64,000 bases of DNA from Acidobacteriota bacterium. GTDB lineage: Bacteria > Acidobacteriota > Blastocatellia > Pyrinomonadales > Pyrinomonadaceae. The stretch lies in contig CP065003.1 of the NCBI GenBank assembly GCA_016700175.1, forward strand, positions 1,870,001 to 1,934,000. Direction: 5' to 3'. Positions within the stretch are counted from its first letter, which is position 1. Every line of letters begins with the position of its first letter. This document shows, one piece after another, positions 16,621-23,586 of this stretch. Under the pieces are notes generated by a model. That model ran no database searches, was not told where the DNA came from, and saw only the letters and a list, made by a program, of their open reading frames with translations. A program made the position numbers and the translations under genes.

Positions 16621-19299
16621 CTAACGGACGGTGACCTGCAGATCTCTCGTGCCGCAGGACGACTCGAAAGTGACGGAGAAGACGCCGGGCTTGCGGCTTA
16701 CCGACGAGATAAGGAACATCGCGCGGCCGACCAGCGCTTCGAGTGTCCGGTCGACCACGACATTAACGTCATCAGGGCTGCTTGAGATCGCGCGGAGCCT
16801 GAAAGCACCTGTGACGCCCTCGAGGCCGGCGAGCACTCCAGTGCTTCCTCCCGCCGCGATCGATACCGAATCCTGGCTCAGGACCACTGTACATTTCGGC
16901 TCGGAGGTGCCGGTGTTTTCCGAAGGACGGTCAGGCGACTCGGGAACGATCCGGGGTCTCGATCGCTTTCCGGCAAGGTCGCCGGACCCGCCGGTCACCT
17001 CGGAGGGCGGTTTGTCCGAGCCGGACTTCGTCTCCTTCGGAGCGTCGGATGATCCGGATGGCCTTTCGACCGGCTTCAGAGGGGCGTTCAGATCGATAGC
17101 TTCCATCGCTTCCCTGTTCGCCCGCTCGACATCTTCCGGAAGCGGGTTCACGGCCGGAGTTGAAGAAACCGCGCTATCAGAGACTTCTCTGGCCGGCTCG
17201 TCCTTCGGCTTCGCGTCGATATTTTGTTCATCGATGCTCACCTGAAGATCGTCACCCTCCTCGGGGTTCGTTTCGGGAACGGAAACGGGCGCGTCCTCGT
17301 TCTTTTTCGTCTCCTCTGGCTGTTTGAGGAACATCGACGCGGCCTCTGTCCGGACCGTCTCTCCGCTCAGCTGCTGGTCAAGACCTTCCTTGTCGCCGTT
17401 CAGTCGGACGTAAACCTTCTCGATCACAGCCTTGCGTTCTTCCGTCTGCTCGCCGGACCGATAGCTAACAAGGTAATTCTCGAGGGCCTCCTTGTCGCGA
17501 TTCATCGTCTCGAAAACAATTCCAAGCCTCCAGTAGACCGATCGGTACCAAGCCGAATCGGCGGGGACGATGCTAGCGGCGCGCTTCAAATGTACAAGCG
17601 CCTCGTCGTTGTTTCCCTGCTTATAGGCCGCCCAGCCTTCGAGTTCCTCTATCCTTCCGCGGAGTATCCTCTCGAGGGTCTGCTTCGGGACCTCGGGCAC
17701 GACGATCGTCGAGCCTTGCGTCATCGCAACCCGCCTGCTTGCATACATTTCGTCCGCGAGGACCGCGGCCTCAGGCAGCTCGATCGCGAGGGAGTCTTCC
17801 ACGGTCCCTACGGCCCCTCTTACAAGCTCCGAGGCCTTCTGCAGAGCGATCTCCTTCTCGATCAGGAGCGTCGCGGCGAAGATCAGTCGATGCGTGCGCA
17901 TAGGATCGGCGCCCGCAACAAAGCTGTCGGCCGCCTCTGAGACGATATCCGGAGATGTGCCCGCTGCAACCGCCGTCGAAAAGCGAAGAAGCTTCTTTAG
18001 CGCTTCGGCAACCGAAGCGTCATCCGCAGAGCGCGGCTGAAAGATGCTGGCCTGCCGTTCGGGCGAGATCAATTCGTTCAGGCTGTCCGCCGTTCTTTCG
18101 ACCCGGCCGCCGAGCCGCGTCTTCACTCTGCCGTCAACTACCGAAAAGCTGTTCGCGATGGCCTCGGCCGCCTCGCGGTAAAAACCCGCCTTCAATCTTG
18201 CGGCGGCGATCTGATAATAAAGAGTGGGAAAACTTCCAAACCTCAGCGCCGAAAGAAGCACTCGCTCGGCCTCCAGCGGCCGGCCGGCCGCCATCAATCC
18301 CTTGGCGAGGGCGATGTATGACCAGGTGTATCGCGGTTCGACCGCAAGCGCGCGATTGGCATATTCGACAGCCTTTTGCGAATCGCCGTTAGCGGCGTAC
18401 CAATAGGCCGCGCCCGCCAAAAGGACCATGTTTTTCGGACTCACGGAAAGTAGGGTCTCAAGGCTCGATTCGGCCTCCGACACCCTTCCCGCGTCGAAAA
18501 GCGCGAGCGTCCGGCCAGTTCCCGCATTAGAGTCAGACGGTTCCGAGGCGATGACCGCGTCGTAAAGCGCGATCGCCTCTTCGGGCTTTCCAAGCGCACG
18601 CTTGATCTCCGCAAGGCTTCGCCGGGAGACATTCGATTCGGGATCGAGCTCCAGCGCCTTTACATAGGCCGCCTCCGAAGCTTCAAGCTCGAATCCGAGC
18701 CTGTGCGCGAGTCCCAATGTCTGGTAAGCGGTAGGAAGCTCTGGTTCGAGCTCGATCGCCATCTCCGCCAAACGCCTTGAATCCGCAGAGTTCTCGACCG
18801 CCAGATGGAAGGTCGCAAGCCCAAGGAGCTTCTTCGCGTCCGAGCCCACCTTTTTCTCGATCATCGAGGCGAGCTCGAACGAGGCCTCCCGAAGGCCGCT
18901 AAAGAACAGATTGTTCGGGATCTGGAGCAGGACGCCGGTGTAGAGCTTGTCCGAAACGGGCTCGGGCGCTTCCGATACCGCGAGCCGGAACAAGCGGACA
19001 CCTTCTTCATTGTCACCGGCCTCGATCGCTTTTGCGGCCATCTCCGCCCGGGCAGCTGTCGCATACTCGCGCGCCTGAGCCACAAGCTCGGACTCCGGAT
19101 ATTTCTCCGCGAATGCGACCAGAGCGTTCGAACGCTCCGCCGGATCAGAAAGCTTGACCGCAGCCTGGAACTCGTACTTGTCCTGGTCAGCTTGCGATTC
19201 GGCGGCGGTTCCCTCCGGACTTGCCGTGGGAGTCGGGTCCTGTGCTGGAAGGGCTGCGGAGAGTATAAGTACAGAGAGTAGAACTGCTGTGATCCTCAT
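16621..19299 (-). CDS. secreted tetratricopeptide-repeat protein
   Basis: The 892-residue protein begins with a signal peptide (ITAVLLSVLILSAALPA) and is probably periplasmic or outer-membrane associated. Residues 40-700 are mostly TPR helices (for example AYQTLGLAHRLGFELEASEA and ALVHLKRAASIVPADSAWYR), at least seven of which I can see. A disordered Pro/Ser/Glu-rich linker covers about 690-800. A final domain of about 90 residues with a conserved Cys pair (CTVVLSQDSVSIAAGG and FESSCGTRDL) looks like a BACON- or Ig-type beta domain. TPR proteins mediate protein contacts; the partner is unknown. Start at the ATG with a good signal peptide. Confidence 0.85.
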   Translation of the reverse strand: MRITAVLLSVLILSAALPAQDPTPTASPEGTAAESQADQDKYEFQAAVKLSDPAERSNALVAFAEKYPESELVAQAREYATAARAEMAAKAIEAGDNEEGVRLFRLAVSEAPEPVSDKLYTGVLLQIPNNLFFSGLREASFELASMIEKKVGSDAKKLLGLATFHLAVENSADSRRLAEMAIELEPELPTAYQTLGLAHRLGFELEASEAAYVKALELDPESNVSRRSLAEIKRALGKPEEAIALYDAVIASEPSDSNAGTGRTLALFDAGRVSEAESSLETLLSVSPKNMVLLAGAAYWYAANGDSQKAVEYANRALAVEPRYTWSYIALAKGLMAAGRPLEAERVLLSALRFGSFPTLYYQIAAARLKAGFYREAAEAIANSFSVVDGRVKTRLGGRVERTADSLNELISPERQASIFQPRSADDASVAEALKKLLRFSTAVAAGTSPDIVSEAADSFVAGADPMRTHRLIFAATLLIEKEIALQKASELVRGAVGTVEDSLAIELPEAAVLADEMYASRRVAMTQGSTIVVPEVPKQTLERILRGRIEELEGWAAYKQGNNDEALVHLKRAASIVPADSAWYRSVYWRLGIVFETMNRDKEALENYLVSYRSGEQTEERKAVIEKVYVRLNGDKEGLDQQLSGETVRTEAASMFLKQPEETKKNEDAPVSVPETNPEEGDDLQVSIDEQNIDAKPKDEPAREVSDSAVSSTPAVNPLPEDVERANREAMEAIDLNAPLKPVERPSGSSDAPKETKSGSDKPPSEVTGGSGDLAGKRSRPRIVPESPDRPSENTGTSEPKCTVVLSQDSVSIAAGGSTGVLAGLEGVTGAFRLRAISSSPDDVNVVVDRTLEALVGRAMFLISSVSRKPGVFSVTFESSCGTRDLQVTVR

Positions 19300-19381
19300 A
19301 ACTTAAGGCCGAGCCTGGTTGGTCAGTGTTCGACGATAATATCACGAAATTGCATTAAAGCCTGCGCGGTCTTATTCTCAG

Positions 19382-19903
19382 ATGACGATGGCCGGGCTTG
19401 ACGAGGAATACTTACGCGACATCGACCGCGCTGTGGAGAGCGCAAGGGCGGAAGGCCGCTTCGACCTCGCTGAGTACTTCACACTGCGGGCGACGAACGA
19501 TGCCGTGCGCGAGAAGGGCGCGGCGTGGCTCTTCGATTCGCTCGGAGAGATCGTCGAGGCATTCAACAGTCACGGCGCCGGGATCGCGGTGGACGAGAAT
19601 CGCACCCACAGGTTCAAATTCGACGGCCACTGGCTGTCGGGCTCGGCAGTGACCCTTCGGAAGGGCATCAGGCGTCTGACTCTCGAGGCCGGCTGGACCC
19701 AATCAACGGGCGACGGGATCATGAGGGGAGGAGCGCTTGTCTGCGCAAGGATCTCGCATTTCGGGTTTGCAAAGGAAGCCGAAGACCTGATCCTCCTGAA
19801 GATCGACGACGTTCCGCAGTGGTTCTCGAGAACCGGAGAGCGCGAGCTTTCGACGTTCAACGTACGCGGCTTCAAACGTCATTTCGAGGTCTTCCTGGGT
19901 TAG
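19382..19903 (+). CDS. conserved hypothetical cytosolic protein
   Basis: The protein has 173 residues, no signal peptide and no membrane segment. It starts at the ATG at 19382, 82 bp from the divergent TPR gene, so the two may share a promoter region. The middle reads as an alternating beta stretch (GIAVDENRTHRFKFDGHWLS) and the end as FKRHFEVFLG. I do not recognise the family. Its codon use matches its neighbours, so it is likely a real gene rather than a shadow. Confidence 0.7.
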   Translation: MTMAGLDEEYLRDIDRAVESARAEGRFDLAEYFTLRATNDAVREKGAAWLFDSLGEIVEAFNSHGAGIAVDENRTHRFKFDGHWLSGSAVTLRKGIRRLTLEAGWTQSTGDGIMRGGALVCARISHFGFAKEAEDLILLKIDDVPQWFSRTGERELSTFNVRGFKRHFEVFLG

Positions 19904-19994
19904 GTCTTCGAAAGACGGACCGCCCCCGATTTCCCAATGCCTTTGCCGTGGTGTAAAATTATCGTTTAGCAACAATCTGGGGGATTGAGTTATC

Positions 19995-20726
19995 GTGAAG
20001 TCCGAACTTGCAAAACTTGTGCAGCTGCAGAAGACCGACACCCGGCTCAGGCAGCTGAAAAACAACATAAATACCGCGGAAACGAGGCGTGCTGAACTTG
20101 AAGATGAGTTTGAAAAGCACGCCTCTTCCATTCGTGAGATACAGAACCGCCTGGAGGGAGCGAAAGAGACCAAATCCGGGCTCGAAAAAGATATAGCTGA
20201 GGCGAAGGTCGGTCTCGAACGGGCAGCCAGGAATCTGAAGACCGCCCAGGACACGAAACAGTATGAGGCGGCGATGCGTGAGATCGATTCGCTGAACCGC
20301 CAGGTCTCGAATTTCGAGACGAAGATCCTCGAACTGATGGAAGTGATCGACGAAACCTCCGCCACGCTCGAAGAACGGGCGGACGAGGTCGCAAACCTCG
20401 AAAGCGACTGGGAGAAACGTCAGGCGGAGTTCGAAGAGAACCTGGAAACGGAAAGGGCCGAACTGGAAGAGCTTTCGAAGGCCCGTAAAGAAGTGTTTTC
20501 CGGCCTTCCGGACAGGCTGGCCGCGATCTACGACAGATTGGTCAGCCGCAGCCGCGACGGGATAGCGGTCGCGGAGGTGATCGACGGATCGTGCAGCGCG
20601 TGCTTTATGTCGCTCAGAAAGCAGGTCGTGGTCGAGCTGAAAACGACGAACGAGATAATCACCTGTGAAAGCTGCACGCGGATCCTGTACGTCGACGAGC
20701 AGAAGGAAGCCTCGGCGGTCAGTTAG
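19995..20726 (+). CDS. CdsZ-like coiled-coil protein with C4 zinc ribbon
   Basis: The 243-residue protein is a long coiled coil (residues 1-175, starting ELAKLVQLQKTDTRLRQLK) followed by a zinc ribbon with two Cys pairs, CSACF near 203 and CESCTR near 228. This is the DUF164/zf-RING_7 family, whose members in other bacteria include CdsZ and resemble archaeal chaperones or flagellar partners. Its biochemical role remains little known. The start is a GTG at 19995. An intrinsic terminator at 20809-20841 follows the stop. Confidence 0.85.
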   Translation: MKSELAKLVQLQKTDTRLRQLKNNINTAETRRAELEDEFEKHASSIREIQNRLEGAKETKSGLEKDIAEAKVGLERAARNLKTAQDTKQYEAAMREIDSLNRQVSNFETKILELMEVIDETSATLEERADEVANLESDWEKRQAEFEENLETERAELEELSKARKEVFSGLPDRLAAIYDRLVSRSRDGIAVAEVIDGSCSACFMSLRKQVVVELKTTNEIITCESCTRILYVDEQKEASAVS

Positions 20727-20808
20727 TTGGCCGAGTTTCCTGAGTTTGCTGAGTTGACCAAGCTTATTTAGTTTATTGAGTCCGAGAAGCGGACGTCATA
20801 TAGATAGC

Positions 20809-20841
20809 CCCACACGGCAAAAGGCGCAGTGTGGGGTTTTG
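20809..20841 (+). terminator. intrinsic terminator after the zinc-ribbon gene
   Basis: CCCCACAC at 20809-20816 pairs with GTGTGGGG at 20830-20837 and is followed at once by TTTTG. The 13-base loop can form an inner base pair or two. The opposite strand has no U-tract, so it should work only for the + strand transcript from 19995. Confidence 0.8.
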
Positions 20842-20920
20842 TTCGTCAGTTTTCCTAACACGCTTGGGCGGCGGCTTATCCGTTGATCTGGTTTCGCGAG
20901 TGGGCCTGGATTCGTGAGCG

Positions 20921-21235
20921 ACTCAAATGTGCCGCCGCTAAAGCGGCCGGTTGGTTTGAACGCTCCGGTCCGTGGGTTGCGCCCTTCGGGCTTACCCACG
21001 GCTAAATGCAGGCCGTCGCTTCGCGACTCAGATGTGCCGCCGCTAAAGCGGCGGGCGGGTTTGGACGCTCTGTTCCGTGGGTTGCGCCCTTCGGGCTTAC
21101 CCTCGGCTAAATGCAGGCCGTCGCTTCGCTACTCAGATGTGCCGCCGCTAACGCGGCGGGCGGGTTTGGACGCTCTGTTCCGTGGGTGGCGCCCTTCGGG
21201 CTTACCCACGGCTAAATGCAGGCCGTCGCTTCGCG
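20921..21235. repeat. 105-bp tandem repeat, three copies
   Basis: The motif ACTCAGATGT (first copy ACTCAAATGT) recurs at 20921, 21026 and 21131 and the array ends at 21235, an exact period of 105 bp. Each unit contains nested short palindromes, GCCGCTAAAGCGGC, GCCCTTCGGGC within GTGGGTTGCGCCCTTCGGGC..CCAC-type context, and TCGCTTCGCGA. A 9-bp run, GACTGAATA three times, follows at 21240-21266. Reading frames across the array are artefacts because 105 is a multiple of three. Confidence 0.85.
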
Positions 21236-21271
21236 ACTCCAGACTGAATAGACTGAATAGACTGAACAGAC

Positions 21272-23074
21272 TTACCTGCTCCACTCTTTAGATACGCTCA
21301 CATCAACATCGATCGGGACGCGCTTTATGAATTCCTCGGCCGCGGCGGTCATCGAGTCCTTCAGCCTCTTCGAAGTGATCTCCGCTTCAGCTTCCGAACA
21401 CTCGACCACGATCTCGTCGTGGACTATGTTCACGAGCATCGCCGAAGATCCTTTTATCGCATCGTGAAGCAGGGCAAGCGCGCGCTTCAGGATGTCGGCG
21501 CTCGTGCCCTGGATCGGCATGTTCTTTCCGTTCCTCTTCGTAGAAGCGATCTGCCCACGGTCGTCCTCGTCGAACCGGAACCTGGCCAGCCGTCCCGCGG
21601 CGGTCCGTCCCGCACGCTCCGTGACCGCCCTTTCGCCCGCCGCCCGTAGCCATTCGTCAAGTCCCCTGTACGTCGCGAAATACCTTCGGAGCACATTTTC
21701 CGCCTCTCTTTCCGAGAAACCGGTGATCGTCGCCAGCCTCTGGGCGCCGATCCCGTAGACGACCCCGAAATTCAGCCTTTTGGCGAAAGACCTCTGATCG
21801 GGGGTGACGTCAGATACCGGCACACCGAAGACCTGCGCGGCGGCGGAAGCGTGAAAGTCCTGTCCGGAGCGGAACGCTTCAATGAACTTTTCATCGCCGG
21901 AGAACTCTGCCAATATCCGAAGCTCGATCTGCGAATAGTCCGCGACGATCAGAGTGTTACCTTCCTCGGCTCGGAAACACCTCCTGTATTCCGGCCCGTG
22001 CGGTATCTGCTGCAGGTTCGGCCTCGAGCACGAGAACCTTCCCGTCGGTGCTCCTATCTGCCGGAAGTCGGCGTGGATGCGGCCCGTTCGCGGGTCCACG
22101 AAATCCAGAATGTTCTCTCCGAAGCTAGTCAGCGCCTTGGCGACGCCCCTGTACTCGAGGAGCTTGCCGATAACGGGATAATCCTTGGCCAAAGGCTGAA
22201 GCTGCCACGCGCGGGTCGAATCGGGAATCGGGACGCCGAGGTTCCGGAGCGCGTCGGAAACCTGCGCCTGCGAATCGAGGTTGATCTGCGCGGCGCCGAA
22301 GAGCGACGCCTGCGCCACGCCCGCCGAGAGCATCTCCTGCAGCTCAAACGCGATCGTCTCCTGCTCGACTTTGACCTTCGAAAGCTGCTCGCGCCAGCAT
22401 TCCTGGTCGATATAAAAGCCGTTGAGCTCCATTCGCGCGATCGGCGTCACGCAGTCGAATTCGATCTCCGCTACCCTCTCAAGCCCGTCCGCCTTCAGCC
22501 TTTCGGCGAGTTTTTGCCGGAGCGGGACAACGATCGCAGCGTCTTTCGCGGCGTATTCGATCTGCGAGCCGGAAAGCGTATCGGCTGTCCAGTCGCTGAT
22601 CTGTTCCGCCTTGTCGACCTCGGTCCCGAGGAAAAATGAGGCCACGTCGGCCAGTGAATGCCTTCTGTCCTGATCGCCCGCCGAGATAAGCTGGCTGGCG
22701 ATCATCGTGTCGAAAGTTCCGCCGACATCGACCCCCAGGTGATGTCCGACCCATTTAGCGTCGAACTTCGCGTTGTGCGCGATCTTCACGGGGCGCTTCG
22801 CCTCAAGGAGCTTACGAAGCGGCTCGAGCTCGTTTATCTCTTTTATATCGCCGTACTTAGCGAACTTGAACAGGTCCACGACGATGGTGTCCCTGCCGTT
22901 GCTGAGCTGGACGAGACGGAGGACGCCGTCGCGGGGATCGAGCTCGCTGGTCTCCGTATCGAAACCAAGGAACTTCTCGCCGGAGAGCCGCTCGCACGCT
23001 TCCCGAAGCTTTTCCGGTTCCTCAATTAACTGAAAATAGACTTCCATAGACTTGTGAGCAGGCTTCCGGGGCAT
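21272..23074 (-). CDS. polA: DNA polymerase I, short form without 5' nuclease
   Basis: The 600-residue protein has a 3'-5' exonuclease domain (FDTETSELD near 34, HNAKFDAKW near 104, YAAKDAAIV near 180) and a family A polymerase domain (GRFSCSRPNLQQIP near 345, VADYSQIELRILAEF near 379, KRLNFGVVYGIG near 430, VNIVHDEIVVE near 550). The catalytic carboxylates of both domains are present. The N-terminal 5' nuclease of full-length Pol I (about 300 residues) is absent and the frame does not extend upstream, so flap removal would need another enzyme. The start is the ATG at 23074; a shorter start at 23047 (MEVYFQL) is possible. Confidence 0.93.
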   Translation of the reverse strand: MPRKPAHKSMEVYFQLIEEPEKLREACERLSGEKFLGFDTETSELDPRDGVLRLVQLSNGRDTIVVDLFKFAKYGDIKEINELEPLRKLLEAKRPVKIAHNAKFDAKWVGHHLGVDVGGTFDTMIASQLISAGDQDRRHSLADVASFFLGTEVDKAEQISDWTADTLSGSQIEYAAKDAAIVVPLRQKLAERLKADGLERVAEIEFDCVTPIARMELNGFYIDQECWREQLSKVKVEQETIAFELQEMLSAGVAQASLFGAAQINLDSQAQVSDALRNLGVPIPDSTRAWQLQPLAKDYPVIGKLLEYRGVAKALTSFGENILDFVDPRTGRIHADFRQIGAPTGRFSCSRPNLQQIPHGPEYRRCFRAEEGNTLIVADYSQIELRILAEFSGDEKFIEAFRSGQDFHASAAAQVFGVPVSDVTPDQRSFAKRLNFGVVYGIGAQRLATITGFSEREAENVLRRYFATYRGLDEWLRAAGERAVTERAGRTAAGRLARFRFDEDDRGQIASTKRNGKNMPIQGTSADILKRALALLHDAIKGSSAMLVNIVHDEIVVECSEAEAEITSKRLKDSMTAAAEEFIKRVPIDVDVSVSKEWSR

Positions 23075-23185
23075 CGGAGGCGCCTTTGAATGCCGCCGCG
23101 GGACAGCGGCCCGATTGGAGTGTTCGCACTATGATAGACCATCGCCGGGCAATGCAGAAACGCCCTTGACGCCTGCCCGCCGCTT

Positions 23186-23212
23186 TTGCGTTTCCCGGAA
23201 AACCTATATACT
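23186..23212 (+). promoter_or_regulatory. possible promoter of the leader RNA and RNase E/G
   Basis: A -10 like box TATACT at 23207-23212 is preceded by TTGCGT at 23186-23191 with a 15-bp spacer, shorter than ideal. Transcription would begin near 23219, right before the first hairpin of the leader RNA, which supports the call. It is judged by eye only. Confidence 0.35.
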
Positions 23213-23214
23213 GA

Positions 23215-23480
23215 AAAAGTTCGTTCAAGGATGAGAAGTTAGCACCTTGCGAACGGAAAGGATTTTTGAAGCAGTTCTAACGAGAGAACGGAATTACAGT
23301 GGGTCGAAGCGCCCTTCAGAGGAAAGGACCAGTCGCTCCCCGCAATTGAAAAGCAAGAGAAGATTGCTTTTGTACCCAGGTTTCCCCCATCTGCTATAAA
23401 CAGACTTTTGAACAGAACTACGGGTCCTGTCAGTTGAAAGGGACTTGCGCTCGCAAGGTCCAGGGGACCTAGTTTATAAG
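23215..23480 (+). ncRNA. uncharacterised structured RNA / long leader of RNase E/G
   Basis: This gene-free stretch has several nested stems on the + strand. CGTTCAAGG (23222-23230) pairs with CCTT-GC-GAACG (23245-23255, two-base bulge). AAAAGCAA (23349-23356) pairs with TTGCTTTT (23364-23371). TATAAAC (23395-23401) pairs with GTTTATA (23472-23478), enclosing GGTCC/GGACC (23423-23427 with 23465-23469), which encloses a GGACTTGC hairpin with GCTC loop and a single bulged G (23441-23461). It lies 107 bp before the RNase E/G start. It does not match RNase P RNA, tmRNA, SRP RNA or 6S RNA as I know them. It could be a cis-acting leader or a separate small RNA. Confidence 0.55.
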
Positions 23481-23502
23481 GGCTACAAGTGTATCTTCTC
23501 CA

Positions 23503-23524
23503 GCGGCGCGTTTCTTAGCGCCGC
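23503..23524 (+). promoter_or_regulatory. GC-rich hairpin in RNase E/G leader
   Basis: GCGGCGC (23503-23509) pairs with GCGCCGC (23518-23524) across an eight-base loop. No T-tract follows, so it is not a standard terminator, but it sits 62 bp before the RNase E/G start codon and could be a cleavage or attenuation site. Confidence 0.45.
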
Positions 23525-23586
23525 CACCTTCCGCTCAACCTCGAATTCCACCTGCCGAAGATCCTCTCCAGAGGAAATTTGCACAT

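Noticed and set aside
20914..21291. Open frame over the 105-bp tandem repeat
   Set aside because: The frame exists because the repeat length is a multiple of three; the product is a triplicated peptide with no likeness to a protein family.
23166..23171. TTGACG as -35 of the leader RNA promoter
   Set aside because: It lies 35 bp from the -10 box, too far for a sigma70-type promoter.
23215..23480. RNase P RNA, 6S RNA, tmRNA or SRP RNA
   Set aside because: An AGAGGAAAG and an ACAGAA motif are present, but the remaining conserved RNase P elements are missing; no CCA end, tag frame or GGAAGGAAGCA motif fits the others.
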